Notes: a model not told the origin generated them from the sequence alone. DNA of 21,541 bases from an uncultured Chitinophagales bacterium (GCA_946886475.1 CAMPIQ010000053.1:1-21541); one strand, 5' to 3'. Numbered from the stretch's first letter, positions 1 through 8,910 are shown. Program-made: numbers and translations.

Positions 1-172
1 ATAGAAATTTGATACATAACATTTTTTTAATTCCCCTGGCTTCCCTTCGTTGTGTATGCCAGTTATAATACGATAAATTCCAGCGTGATGGATTTTTGAA
101 AGGTATGTCTGCAACACGTGCAAATATTTCAGCACCCGACCCTGAAAAATGAAGTCAGTGATGGCATAGAAT

Positions 173-201
173 AAAAAAGAGGAAATGTAATTCCCTCTTT
201 T
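173..201 (-). terminator. Terminator-like hairpin ending the murF - DUF983 - small protein unit
   Basis: Read on the minus strand, AAAGAGGGAA pairs with a TTCCTCTTT arm across a short A/T loop, with one bulged G, and is followed by a T-rich run. It lies 20 bp past the stop of the 77-residue gene at 222-455, where an intrinsic terminator is expected. The rest of 1-221 shows no gene or clear signal. Confidence 0.6.
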
Positions 202-221
202 CATTTTTAATATTTGAATAT

Positions 222-455
222 TTAATCCACTCTTCTATTTCCTCTTAACAGGGCTACCAGCAAAAGGATAAATACAGCTACACCCACAATCCAAACCCAT
301 GGTTGTGCGTACCAGTTTCCTCCGTCATCTTTCCCAATATCCACTTTGATATCTGTTCCTTCTGTGCCACCTTCCTGGGCCAGCAGGGAAATGGAAACAA
401 ATAATGTAATGATCATGGTCATGATCCTTGCAAAAAAAACTTGAATCGGCTTCAT
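222..455 (-). CDS. Small secreted or membrane protein with a C-terminal membrane anchor, unknown function
   Basis: This encodes 77 residues of unknown function. The first 26 residues look like a signal peptide: a basic start, a hydrophobic stretch IIITLFV-like, and a cleavage-like LLAQ. A short acidic and glycine-rich segment with G-K-D-D-G-G follows (about 27-50). A single hydrophobic helix (about 52-70, starting QPWVWIVG) and a basic end RGNRRVD complete it. The expected topology is a short extracytoplasmic segment held by a C-terminal helix with positive charges inside. The gene lies 69 bp downstream of the DUF983 gene on the same strand and just before a terminator-like hairpin, so it may be the last gene of the murF unit. 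The intact frame with signal and anchor argues for a real gene. No catalytic motif is visible, and a function would be a guess. Confidence 0.7.
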   Translation of the reverse strand: MKPIQVFFARIMTMIITLFVSISLLAQEGGTEGTDIKVDIGKDDGGNWYAQPWVWIVGVAVFILLLVALLRGNRRVD

Positions 456-524
456 TATAGAATGTTTTATGGTTAGAGCTAATTATACTAAAGTTGTGCC
501 CGACCCCATTCAATGAAGAGCCCG

Positions 525-980
525 TTACCAGTTATTTTTTTGTTCACTATTGATCCTTTCCAGCGGATCAGGCTTGTTATGCATCCAGTCCGGATCAAAA
601 TCTACAAACCAGGATAACCACAGTACTCTTGAAAAACGCATGAGCCAGGGTTGCAGGGCAACAAGTAGTAAGGAGTTGGTTGTGATCCATATAAGAAAAC
701 GGTTATCACTGAAGGAAAACCCGATAATAGCGAACCATAAAAGAAAATAAACAAGTGAAATAAGTAGCGCAACCAGATAACTGACATATCCGGTACCATA
801 ATAAAATCCTAATTCAATATCCGTTGGCTGGGTACAAACGGGGCAGTTTTCGTGCATTGCCATATTTCGCTTAAACCTGTACGTTAGTGGATGTTGAAAT
901 AATTTCCCTTCCCGGCATCTTGGGCAACGGCAATTGATCACTGTGGTAATATAACTCCGGTGAGGAAGTTCATTCTTCAT
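525..980 (-). CDS. DUF983 family membrane protein with a cysteine-pair zinc-ribbon-like N-terminus
   Basis: This 151-residue protein matches the DUF983 pattern. The N-terminal cytoplasmic part carries C17-x-C19-x-x-C22 and C46-x-x-C49, arranged like a small zinc ribbon, with the typical CPRCREGKLF and CPVC motifs. The family-typical GFYYGTGYVSY leads into two hydrophobic helices (about 66-88 and 92-113). The C-terminus is short and polar. The molecular role of DUF983 proteins is not established; zinc binding is inferred from the cysteines. The start codon lies 3 bp past the murF stop on the same strand, so the two are almost certainly co-transcribed and probably translationally coupled. The link to murF hints at an envelope role, but that is only context. 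Family membership is confident; function is not. Confidence 0.88.
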   Translation of the reverse strand: MKNELPHRSYITTVINCRCPRCREGKLFQHPLTYRFKRNMAMHENCPVCTQPTDIELGFYYGTGYVSYLVALLISLVYFLLWFAIIGFSFSDNRFLIWITTNSLLLVALQPWLMRFSRVLWLSWFVDFDPDWMHNKPDPLERINSEQKNNW

Positions 981-983
981 ATC

Positions 984-2264
984 TTATAAATATTCAAGAA
1001 GTTTTTCCATCTGCATGCTCCTGGATCCCTTGATCAGAAAGCAGGCATTTTCAATATGCCGGTGCTTTAACCAGCTGCCAGCGTCTGCCGCTGTTTCAAA
1101 TTTTTGATAGGGATGGTCTGTTTTCAAAAAATCACCGCCTATCAGTAGCACCTCTTTCCACTGGTGTTTACCAATCTCCTTTACCAACCATTCATGCTCC
1201 TTCCTGCTTTCAATTCCCAACTCTGCCATGGCACCAAGGGCAAGTATCTTATCCTTGTTTTCATTTTTTGAAAAATTCTCAATAGCTGCTTTCATGCTGC
1301 TTGGATTGGCATTGTAGGCATCAAGTATGATGGTATTGCTTCCTTTTTGCACCAATTGTGAGCGGCTGTTGTTGGGTGCATAATTTTCAATGGCTTCCAG
1401 GATATTTTCAGTAGCCACTCCAAAATATTTCCCTGCCGCTACTGCTGCCAGTACATTGGGCAAATTATAATCACCAACAAGCCGGGTGTGGATTTCACCT
1501 TCAAATCCTTTCTTAAAGGCTACAGTTAAAAAAGGATGAGAACCTGAAACATTTCCTGTTACATCCGCATCATGGGTGCCATAGGAATACCGTTTGTCTA
1601 TTCCAGTGCTCATTGATTTCAGGTAATCATAATCATTCATAAGGAAGGCCATTCCATGGTGATCGCGTAAATGATCAAACAATTCACCCTTTCCTTTTTT
1701 CACTCCCTCCTCGCTTCCAAAACCTTCCAGGTGTGCCTTGCCGCAGTTGGTTATAAGTCCGTGTGTAGGCAACGCCATCCTGCAGTACGATGCGATCTCC
1801 CCACGATGATTGGCACCCATTTCAATTACTGCTATTTCAGCATCCTTCCTGATCTTTAAAATGGTAAGCGGCACCCCAATATGGTTATTCAGGTTGCCTT
1901 CCGTGGTATAGGCCTTAAATGAAGTGGAGAGAACGGCGTGGATTAATTCTTTTGTAGTGGTCTTTCCATTACTTCCGGTAATGGCCAAAAAGGGAATATT
2001 GAATTGTTTCCTGTGATGTAGTGCAAGTTCCTGCAAGGCCTGGAGCGTATCATTCACCAAAACCGTTTTTCCTTCTATCTCATAATCAGGATCATCAATT
2101 ACTGCGTATGCAGCGCCCGATTCAATGGCTTTTGCCGCAAAAGCATTGCCATTGAAGCTGGGACCTTTCAATGCAAAAAACAGGTCTCCATTTTTTAGTT
2201 TCCGGGTATCGGTCTGAACAGATGTATGTTGAAGATAAAGCGTGTAAAGTTCTGTGGTGCTCAT
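984..2264 (-). CDS. murF: UDP-N-acetylmuramoyl-tripeptide--D-alanyl-D-alanine ligase
   Basis: MurF is a cytoplasmic ATP-dependent ligase that adds D-Ala-D-Ala to UDP-MurNAc-tripeptide, the last soluble step of peptidoglycan precursor synthesis. The 426 residues show the Mur ligase order: an N-terminal substrate domain with D-T-R-K and G-D-L-F-F-A-L-K-G (about 19-34), the central ATPase P-loop GSNGKTT at 97-103, NNHIGVPLT (about 127-134), EMGANHRGEI (149-157), and the likely carbamylated lysine in GKGEL near 192. The C-terminal domain carries LDAYNANPSS. Length is normal for Bacteroidota MurF. A TAAATTTG box lies 4 nt before the ATG, so murF probably has its own promoter, separate from upstream gldJ, which ends at its own terminator. 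The neighbouring gldJ/porU genes suggest conserved linkage rather than a shared pathway. Confidence 0.96.
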   Translation of the reverse strand: MSTTELYTLYLQHTSVQTDTRKLKNGDLFFALKGPSFNGNAFAAKAIESGAAYAVIDDPDYEIEGKTVLVNDTLQALQELALHHRKQFNIPFLAITGSNGKTTTKELIHAVLSTSFKAYTTEGNLNNHIGVPLTILKIRKDAEIAVIEMGANHRGEIASYCRMALPTHGLITNCGKAHLEGFGSEEGVKKGKGELFDHLRDHHGMAFLMNDYDYLKSMSTGIDKRYSYGTHDADVTGNVSGSHPFLTVAFKKGFEGEIHTRLVGDYNLPNVLAAVAAGKYFGVATENILEAIENYAPNNSRSQLVQKGSNTIILDAYNANPSSMKAAIENFSKNENKDKILALGAMAELGIESRKEHEWLVKEIGKHQWKEVLLIGGDFLKTDHPYQKFETAADAGSWLKHRHIENACFLIKGSRSMQMEKLLEYL

Positions 2265-2268
2265 GGGG

Positions 2269-2276
2269 CAAATTTA
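2269..2276 (-). promoter_or_regulatory. Candidate Bacteroidota -7 box for murF
   Basis: Minus-strand TAAATTTG matches the Bacteroidota sigma-ABfr -7 consensus TAnnTTTG exactly and ends 4 nt before the murF ATG. No convincing TTTG -33 element sits 19-21 bp upstream. If used, the transcript would have almost no leader. This is a sequence match only; the start site is not shown. Confidence 0.4.
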
Positions 2277-2346
2277 CGTGAATCGGTAATGGTGGATCGT
2301 GAATAGGCTGCCGGAGCAACAGTGTAGTTCACGGGGTTCGCGATTG

Positions 2347-2378
2347 CAAAAAAAATCCCCGCCTTTCGGGCAGGGATC
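2347..2378 (-). terminator. Intrinsic terminator of gldJ
   Basis: On the minus strand, ATCCCTGCC folds against GGCGGGGAT around a GAAA-type loop (one C-A mismatch plus one wobble at the loop). It is followed by a run of eight T residues. It lies about 20 bp after the gldJ stop and before the murF promoter, so it separates the two transcription units. Confidence 0.82.
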
Positions 2379-2399
2379 TTTTCTATTCATTCGGTCTGA

Positions 2400-3950
2400 T
2401 TATCTCTTTTGCTTTTTAGTTCTGAAGAAATTACCAGTTTTACGTTTGTTACCTTCAGGGCTACCCATACGGTCCATTGCGCAACGGAAACCTATGGTGC
2501 TCATAGCCTGGTCTTCTTCAAGGAAGCGGCGTGTACCCGGGCTTAACCAGTAAGCACGGTCGTTCCAGCTTCCACCTTTATATACTCTTGATTTATCGGA
2601 AACCAAAGTGGTTTTTCCATAACCATAAGAAGATTCTGATTGCTCATCACCATCAAGGAAGTTGATAACATTACCTCTCTGGTAGTTACGGCGGTGCATG
2701 CTTTCAGAATCCGTAACAGGAACCATCTTCACACGTCCCACGCTGTCGATCTCAGTTTCGCCATCAGCGGTTTTGTACAGCTTCATGTATTTGTTACCAC
2801 GTACAGGCGCCACGTCATCCTGGTTGCTGGCCACATCAAGACCAGTAAGCGGACGATAAACGTCAAACACCCACTCACTTACGTTACCAGCCATATTGTA
2901 GATGCCGAATCCGTTCGGATAGAAAGATTTTACATCGGCCGTATAAATGGCACGGTCATTCAAACCTCCGGCCACACCTGCATTGTCTCCCGAACCTCTT
3001 TTGAAGTTGGCCAGGAACTGTCCCTGCCAGCTGCCATGTTTGGTTTCACGAAGACCATTGATATTCTGGGCCCAAGGGTAAACCTGCTTATTGGATTGTA
3101 ATTCCTCACCGCGTTTGCCTTCTTTCAAAGACGGACGTGGGTTTTGATTGATCAAACCATATGCGGCATATTCCCACTCCGCTTCAAATGGCAGGCGGTA
3201 GTCGGGTAATAAGATCCCGTCCTCCATGGTTACCTGCATACGCGGCGTACCCATTGGCGACTGAAGTTTATCTTTTTTATCAGGCTTACCAGGTTGTGCC
3301 ACATAGTGACCTAACAGGTAAGATTTGGTTGTAAAGTTATTTTCCTGCTGCTGGCCCTGGATGCTTTGCTTGGCGATATATCCTTTTTTCATAAGGATAC
3401 CTTCATTTACGCGGTCGCTCCTCCAGAGACAGAAATCATAAGCCTGTTGCCAGCTCACACCAACTACCGGATAGTTGTTGAAACCCGGATGGCGGAAATA
3501 ATATTCAACCAGAGGTTCGTTATAACTCAGCTCACTACGCCAAACAAGGGTGTCGGGCAAAGCGGTCTCGATGATCTTTTTATTGTTCTCATCAGCTTCA
3601 GGATCAAAGATCCTGTTCAGCCAATGGATATATTCACGGTAGTGAATGTTGGCCACCTCGGTCCGGTCCATGTAAAAAGAAGGTACAGTAACACGGCGGG
3701 GGATATTATCCCAGTTGCCCATTACATCTTCTTCTGTCTGGCCCATGGTGAAAGTACCACCCTGAACAAAAACAAGACCTGGTCCTGTTTGTTGTTCCTG
3801 TGACTTGGCCACCTGGTAGCCACCCATATTCTTGTCGTTGTACGTCCAGCCGGTCACTTCAGACTCCGGCTTCTTTTTTTTGAAGATCTTGTTGCAGGAA
3901 GCCAACAAGGCGGTAGAGGATAATAGGATTACAAAATTTTTTACTTGCAT
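2400..3950 (-). CDS. gldJ: Gliding motility / type IX secretion lipoprotein GldJ
   Basis: GldJ is an outer-membrane-associated lipoprotein needed for gliding, and in Flavobacterium johnsoniae for stability of the type IX secretion apparatus. The 516-residue protein starts with a lipoprotein signal, LLAS then lipidated C19. A short linker carries TGWTYND (33-39), typical of GldJ. A formylglycine-generating-enzyme/sulfatase-modifying-factor fold follows, from FVQGGTFTMG (61-70) through the late GGSWNDRAYWL and GTRRFL to GFRCAMDR. GldJ and GldK share this fold but are regarded as structural, not catalytic. The last 20 or so residues are strongly basic (N-K-R-K, R-T-K-K-Q-K-R). Neighbours porU (divergent) and murF support GldJ rather than GldK. 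The start is fixed by the lipobox. GldK was the alternative considered; no GldL/M/N genes are adjacent. Confidence 0.92.
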   Translation of the reverse strand: MQVKNFVILLSSTALLASCNKIFKKKKPESEVTGWTYNDKNMGGYQVAKSQEQQTGPGLVFVQGGTFTMGQTEEDVMGNWDNIPRRVTVPSFYMDRTEVANIHYREYIHWLNRIFDPEADENNKKIIETALPDTLVWRSELSYNEPLVEYYFRHPGFNNYPVVGVSWQQAYDFCLWRSDRVNEGILMKKGYIAKQSIQGQQQENNFTTKSYLLGHYVAQPGKPDKKDKLQSPMGTPRMQVTMEDGILLPDYRLPFEAEWEYAAYGLINQNPRPSLKEGKRGEELQSNKQVYPWAQNINGLRETKHGSWQGQFLANFKRGSGDNAGVAGGLNDRAIYTADVKSFYPNGFGIYNMAGNVSEWVFDVYRPLTGLDVASNQDDVAPVRGNKYMKLYKTADGETEIDSVGRVKMVPVTDSESMHRRNYQRGNVINFLDGDEQSESSYGYGKTTLVSDKSRVYKGGSWNDRAYWLSPGTRRFLEEDQAMSTIGFRCAMDRMGSPEGNKRKTGNFFRTKKQKR

Positions 3951-4098
3951 GGTTGCATTTTTTGTCTTTCTAAGGACACATGGATTTTTTCATGTGCCGA
4001 CTTGATAAACCAGTGTTTTGAATAACTTTAACGGCGCTGGAACGCAATTATTGTATTCTCCGGCAGTTTTATCAGGCCAGTTTGCGAATATAGAAAGA

Positions 4099-4131
4099 TT
4101 GTAATAAAATATACAGTGGGTTTTACGTTTT
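4099..4131 (+). promoter_or_regulatory. Possible porU promoter in the gldJ-porU divergent region
   Basis: TACGTTTT at 4124-4131 matches the Bacteroidota -7 consensus TAnnTTTG at seven of eight positions. A TTG at 4099-4101 lies 22 bp upstream, slightly longer than the usual 19-21. The box sits just ahead of the alternative GTG at 4138 and 30 bp before the preferred ATG at 4162. The whole region 3951-4161 must drive both gldJ and porU, but I see no strong gldJ box. Confidence 0.25.
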
Positions 4132-4161
4132 TATAATGTGACTTTTACGATTGTGATCAAT

Positions 4162-7100
4162 ATGACTGCTTACAGAAGGATTTTGACAATGTGTTTGATG
4201 GCCCTGTGCTTACTGGAAGCGGCAGGCCAGCGCACCTATAAACCCGCTTCCGTACTTTCAACAGGTAACTGGTTCAGGCTGGGTGTGTCTAAGGAGGGCG
4301 TTTACCGCATGGACCTCCCTTTTCTGGCTTCTCTTGGGATCAGCGGAAATATCCCTTCCTCGCAGGTAAGGCTTTTTGGGAATGGCGGAGGCATGTTGCC
4401 GGAATCAAACAGCGAGGTGCCGGTAGATGATCTTAAAGAAAATGCAATTTTTATTTCAGATGGGGGAGATGGGGTACTGGACGGGTCGGATTTTATTTTA
4501 TTTTATGCCAGGGGCCCCCACCACTGGATCAAGGATTCGCTCAATAAAAGGTTCATCCACCGGAAAAATATTTATTCAGAGGAAGCTTTTTATTATATAA
4601 GCATTGGCGGCAATGGGCTCAGGGTTCCTGTACAAACGGCAACAACTCCTGCTTCTTCCTCCGTTACAACATTTGACGAAAGGTATTTCCATGAACTGGA
4701 TACCATCAATTTTCTGGGCAGCGGTAAGGAATGGTATGGAGAAGAATTTTCCAGTGCGCCCGGCAGAACCCTTTCGCGGTCGTTCAACCTTCCGCTGAAC
4801 GATCTTTTAATGCAACAGGCCACACTTGTTACAAGCGTAGTGGCAAGGTCTATAAATGTAGGCAGCAGGTTTCATTTTGCGGTGAACAACCAGCCGGTTC
4901 AACAGGTGGATATCAATCCCATCACAGCTGCCCTGTATGACCTTTTTGCGCAACAGGAAAGAAAAGCTGATCAATTTATGCTGAACCAGAATTCCGCAAT
5001 ATTGAATATTACCTACCAGCAGGGTAGTTTCAACAGCCAGGGCTGGCTTAACTGGTTTGAATTTTTTGCAAGAAGAAATCTCCAATTCAATGCAGGCAGC
5101 CAGCTGTTGTTCCGGGACTGGAGCAGTGTTGGAACAGGCAGTGTGCAATTCATCATTTCCAATGCCGGTGCTGATGCGCAGGTATGGGATGTTACTGATC
5201 CGTTTATGCCTGTAATAATGAATACTGTTTTGAGTGCTAACCAGTTGCGTTTTACAAATGATGCACAGCGACTGAGGGAATATGCTTGCTTTTCAGGCCA
5301 GCATCTTCAGCCAAGGGCCTTAGGCAAGGTAGGCAATCAAAACCTCCACAATTCCACTGAAAAAGATTACCTCATCATTAGTTATCCTGAATTTATTTCA
5401 CAGGCCTTAAGACTCGCGGAATTTCACCAGCAAAGAACCAGCCTCAGCACCCTTATTGTAACACCCGAACAGATATTTAATGAATTTTCCAGCGGTATTC
5501 CTGATCCAACTGCCATCAGGGATTTTATAAAAATGTATTATGACAAATACAATGCAACCTGGAATGTTTCGGGAAAATATGTGTTGTTCATGGGCAGGGC
5601 CTCATTTGATTATAAGAACAGGATCACCAACAACACCAATTTTGTTCCGGCCTATGAAAGCGTCAATTCGCTTGACCCGCTGGCTACCTATACTTCTGAT
5701 GACTTTTTTGGTTTTCTGGATGATAATGAGGACATCAATTCAGGAGTAGTGATCAATGAACTTGATATAGGTATTGGCCGCATCCCTGCAAGAAATATTG
5801 ATGAAGCCAAAAATTTTGTTGATAAGGTTCTGGACTATCATTCGGCCGCCGCTTTCGGACCCTGGAGAAATAACCTCAATTTCATTGCAGATGATGAGGA
5901 CTTCAACCTGCACCTGCAGGACGCAGAAGTGCTGACAGCAACGGTTTCCAATACAGCCCCGGAATTCAATCAGCAGAAGACCTACCTCGATGCCTTCAGG
6001 CAGGAGAGCGGTTCGGCAGGAGGGCGCTATCCCCAGGCCAATGCCATGATCAATAATAATATTTTCAACGGTACGCTATTATGGAATTACAGCGGGCATG
6101 GTGGTCCGCAGCGGCTGGCTGAAGAAGTGGTAATTGACCAGCAGATCGTAAATAACTGGAATAACCGGTTTAAGCTGCCTTTATTTTTGACAGCCACCTG
6201 TGATTTTGCTCCTTATGATAATCCCACACTGCATTCCCTGGGCGAAAATTTATTGGTGCGGCCAAGAACCGGCGCTATTGCCCTGATGACCACCACCCGG
6301 GTTGTATTCGCCTTCAGCAACCGGATCTTAAATAATAATTACCTGAAGTTTGCACTGGAGCCCGATGCCAGTGGCCGTTATAAAACACTTGGAGAAGCCA
6401 TGAAAGTTGCCAAGAATTATACCTACCAGACCTCAGGAGATCTTACCAATAACAGAAAGTTCACCTTACTGGGCGATCCGGCCATGACCCTTGCATTTCC
6501 GTTGTATAATTCTGTTCTAACTACCGTAAATGGTAAGGATGTAAGTACGCAGACAGATACATTAAGTGCCGGTGAAATGGTAATGATGGAAGGAGCCGTG
6601 CATGATATCAATGGTAATGCTTTGAATAATTTTAATGGAACAGCATATATCTCTGTGTTTGATAAAGTGCAAAGTATTACCACCCTGGCCAACGATGCCA
6701 CCAGCCAGCCCGTAGCTTTTCAAACGCAGGAAAACAGCCTGTTCAGGGGTAAGGCATCTGTGCAGAATGGAAAATTCAGTTTCAGTTTTAAAGTGCCCAG
6801 GGATATCAATTACCAGTATGGAAATGGAAAGGTTAGCTTATATGTTCAGGATGGAAGCAGGGATGGAAATGGTTATTCCGGTAATGTGATCATTGGCGGT
6901 ATATCATCTTCATCCCTTACAGACAATGAAGGGCCCGAAATCAAAGCATTTATGAACGATGACCGGTTTGTAAACGGTAGCATCACCAATGCCAGTCCGG
7001 TGCTGTTGTTAAAACTTGCGGATTCATCAGGGATCAATACTGGTGGTGCCGGTGTTGATCATGATATAGTGGCCACCCTGGATAATGATAATGACAGTTA

Positions 7101-7587
7101 TTTCATCCTGAATAATTTTTATGAGAGTGAGGTAGATAACTATCAGGCAGGCACGGTCAGGTTCCAGTTACCGGAATTATCACCCGGCCCGCATTCCCTT
7201 CGCATAAAAGCCTGGGATGTAATGAATAATTCCAGTGAATACATCCTGGATTTTATAGTGGTTAACAGCAGTGAGCTTAAGATAGATCATGTGTTGAATT
7301 ATCCCAATCCCTTTACCACTAGAACTTCCTTCTGGTTTGAGCATAACCAGCCTGGTTCAGATCTCAGCGCTAAACTGGAAGTGTTTACTGTAAGCGGCAA
7401 ACTAATAAAAACCATTACACAAACAATAAATACCCCCGGGAACCGTTCGAGTGAGATTGAATGGGATGGCCGTGATGACTTCGGTCAGAAGATCGGCCGC
7501 GGTGTGTATGTGTACCGCCTAAGGGTTAGGTCTTTAAATGGTAAGACCGCAGAAAAGTGGGAACGCCTGGTTATTCTGGGTAAATGA
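4162..7587 (+). CDS. porU: Type IX secretion system sortase PorU (C25 peptidase family)
   Basis: PorU is the cell-surface C-terminal signal peptidase/sortase of the type IX system. It removes the C-terminal signal of cargo and joins the cargo to A-LPS or a similar anchor, working with PorV. The protein has a signal peptide (MTAYRRILTM..., cleavage-like AAGQ), a long N-terminal beta-rich region, and a gingipain-like C25 domain. The histidine of YSGHGGP (codon at 6097) and the cysteine of TATCDF (codon at 6199) form the expected dyad. Counted from the GTG at 4138 these are H654 and C688. The C-terminus has its own type IX-like signal domain starting at NYPNPF (about 1054 in that numbering) and ending GRGVYVYRLR and the basic tail. 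About 1,141 residues is usual for PorU. The frame extends to a GTG at 4138; I prefer the ATG at 4162 because it gives a normal signal peptide. porV follows 70 bp downstream. Confidence 0.95.
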   Translation: MTAYRRILTMCLMALCLLEAAGQRTYKPASVLSTGNWFRLGVSKEGVYRMDLPFLASLGISGNIPSSQVRLFGNGGGMLPESNSEVPVDDLKENAIFISDGGDGVLDGSDFILFYARGPHHWIKDSLNKRFIHRKNIYSEEAFYYISIGGNGLRVPVQTATTPASSSVTTFDERYFHELDTINFLGSGKEWYGEEFSSAPGRTLSRSFNLPLNDLLMQQATLVTSVVARSINVGSRFHFAVNNQPVQQVDINPITAALYDLFAQQERKADQFMLNQNSAILNITYQQGSFNSQGWLNWFEFFARRNLQFNAGSQLLFRDWSSVGTGSVQFIISNAGADAQVWDVTDPFMPVIMNTVLSANQLRFTNDAQRLREYACFSGQHLQPRALGKVGNQNLHNSTEKDYLIISYPEFISQALRLAEFHQQRTSLSTLIVTPEQIFNEFSSGIPDPTAIRDFIKMYYDKYNATWNVSGKYVLFMGRASFDYKNRITNNTNFVPAYESVNSLDPLATYTSDDFFGFLDDNEDINSGVVINELDIGIGRIPARNIDEAKNFVDKVLDYHSAAAFGPWRNNLNFIADDEDFNLHLQDAEVLTATVSNTAPEFNQQKTYLDAFRQESGSAGGRYPQANAMINNNIFNGTLLWNYSGHGGPQRLAEEVVIDQQIVNNWNNRFKLPLFLTATCDFAPYDNPTLHSLGENLLVRPRTGAIALMTTTRVVFAFSNRILNNNYLKFALEPDASGRYKTLGEAMKVAKNYTYQTSGDLTNNRKFTLLGDPAMTLAFPLYNSVLTTVNGKDVSTQTDTLSAGEMVMMEGAVHDINGNALNNFNGTAYISVFDKVQSITTLANDATSQPVAFQTQENSLFRGKASVQNGKFSFSFKVPRDINYQYGNGKVSLYVQDGSRDGNGYSGNVIIGGISSSSLTDNEGPEIKAFMNDDRFVNGSITNASPVLLLKLADSSGINTGGAGVDHDIVATLDNDNDSYFILNNFYESEVDNYQAGTVRFQLPELSPGPHSLRIKAWDVMNNSSEYILDFIVVNSSELKIDHVLNYPNPFTTRTSFWFEHNQPGSDLSAKLEVFTVSGKLIKTITQTINTPGNRSSEIEWDGRDDFGQKIGRGVYVYRLRVRSLNGKTAEKWERLVILGK

Positions 7588-7657
7588 CAAAAAATCAATG
7601 CTTTATATAATTTATAACCAAAACTCTCTAATTTCACATACTTTTTAATAAAGAACT

Positions 7658-8827
7658 ATGAGACCAACTGTTAGATTGACTGCGTCCGTTATCCTGTTGA
7701 TTACTTTTTCCTTTTCATCGGTTTATGCTCAAAATGCCCAGCCTATAAATGTTGTAACAACAGCCGTTCCTTTTTTGAGAATTTCTCCCGATGCCCGTGC
7801 CGGTGGTATGGGGGATCTTTCACTGGCTACAAGTCCGGATGCCAGCTCCTCTTATTTCAATCTTGGAAAAGTTCCTTTTAATATATCCAATGCAGGCGTG
7901 AATGTTACTTACACCCCATGGTTGAAGAAACTGGTGAACGATGTGTACCTGGCATCTTTGTCCGGTTATTATAAACTGGATGATATGCAGGCTATATCGG
8001 CCTCACTGCGTTACTTCAGTCTTGGAAGCATTCAGTTCACTGATAATTTTGGTAACAATCTTCAAAGTGCCAACCCCAGGGAATTTGGTGTGGACCTTGG
8101 CTATTCAAGAAAAGTATCTGACAGGTCTGGTATTGGTGTTGGCTTAAAATATATCCACTCAAATCTTGCCGGTGGGTTTTCTGCAAACGGGAATACCTAT
8201 AAAGCTGGTACTGCTGTGGCAGGTGACCTTGGTTATTATCACAATGGTCAAAATGAACTGGGACAGGGATGGGCATTTGGCGTGGCGCTCACCAACCTTG
8301 GTTCAAGGATCGCCTATACCGATAATGCAGATCAGAAAGATTACATCCCTGCAAATTTTGGTATCGGAACCACTTATTCATTTGTACTGGATGAAAGCAA
8401 CAAGATCAGTCTTGGCCTGGATTTAAATAAATTGTTAGTGCCTACCCCTCCAATGACCACTGGAAATGCTTCACAGGATTCTGCTGCCCTTGTTAAATAC
8501 AGGAGCAATAGTGTGATTGGAAGCTGGTTCAGTTCATTTGGTGATGCACCGGGCGGGTTTGGTGAAGAAATGAGAGAATTCCAGTTTTCTGCCGGAGCTG
8601 AATACTGGTACAACAACCAGTTTGCATTGCGTGCAGGCTATTTCTATGAAGACAAAACAAAAGGCAACCGCCGTTATTTCACTACCGGTGTTGGCATCAA
8701 ATACAATATTTTCGGCCTCAATTTTTCTTACCTGATCCCATCGGGTTCGGGTAATACGCAAAATCCATTATCAAACACACTTCGTTTTTCGCTGGTGTTT
8801 GATTTTGATGGCAGCGTTGCCGAGTAA
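7658..8827 (+). CDS. porV: Type IX secretion system outer membrane protein PorV (LptO)
   Basis: PorV is a 14-stranded FadL-like outer-membrane barrel. In well-studied Bacteroidota it binds cargo leaving the SprA translocon and hands it to PorU. The 389-residue product has a clear signal peptide ending VYAQ near residue 25, then the family hallmark PFLRISPDARAGGMGDLS and S-S-Y-F-N. Alternating amphipathic strands run through the rest, rich in glycine and aromatics (for example RAGYFYEDKTKGNRRYFTTG). It ends in an FDF motif followed by a short tail, as expected for a barrel C-terminus. It sits directly behind porU on the same strand, a frequent pairing in this phylum, and is closed by a strong terminator. 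A TACTTTTT stretch at 7639-7646 could be a weak own promoter, but read-through from porU is as likely. Confidence 0.95.
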   Translation: MRPTVRLTASVILLITFSFSSVYAQNAQPINVVTTAVPFLRISPDARAGGMGDLSLATSPDASSSYFNLGKVPFNISNAGVNVTYTPWLKKLVNDVYLASLSGYYKLDDMQAISASLRYFSLGSIQFTDNFGNNLQSANPREFGVDLGYSRKVSDRSGIGVGLKYIHSNLAGGFSANGNTYKAGTAVAGDLGYYHNGQNELGQGWAFGVALTNLGSRIAYTDNADQKDYIPANFGIGTTYSFVLDESNKISLGLDLNKLLVPTPPMTTGNASQDSAALVKYRSNSVIGSWFSSFGDAPGGFGEEMREFQFSAGAEYWYNNQFALRAGYFYEDKTKGNRRYFTTGVGIKYNIFGLNFSYLIPSGSGNTQNPLSNTLRFSLVFDFDGSVAE

Positions 8828-8845
8828 TCCATTTTAATAATTTTT

Positions 8846-8881
8846 AAAAGCGATCCTGTCCTTCCGGCCAGGGTCGCTTTT
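8846..8881 (+). terminator. Intrinsic terminator after porV
   Basis: AAAAGCGATCCTG pairs with CAGGGTCGCTTTT over 13 bp (one G-T wobble) around a 10-nt loop, and the T-rich 3' side continues into GTTTT. It lies 19 bp after the porV stop and ends the porU-porV unit. The arms are A/T-flanked on both sides, but no gene converges from the right. Confidence 0.88.
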
Positions 8882-8910
8882 GTTTTAGGATATTTGCACA
8901 AATTTTATGT

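Noticed and set aside
2640..3101. 153-codon open frame on the plus strand inside gldJ
   Set aside because: It lies wholly antisense to a well-supported gldJ frame and shows no recognisable domain or signal.
3366..3803. 145-codon open frame on the plus strand inside gldJ
   Set aside because: Antisense shadow of gldJ; its composition follows from the codon pattern of the real gene.
3977..3996. Perfect 6-bp inverted repeat CACATG / CATGTG with an 8-nt loop in the gldJ leader
   Set aside because: The arms are short and A/T-flanked. It could be an operator or a weak hairpin, but a 6-bp palindrome by itself is expected by chance.
4138..4161. GTG start at 4138 for porU
   Set aside because: It adds eight residues ahead of a normal signal peptide and overlaps the likely transcription start; the ATG at 4162 fits better, though GTG cannot be excluded.
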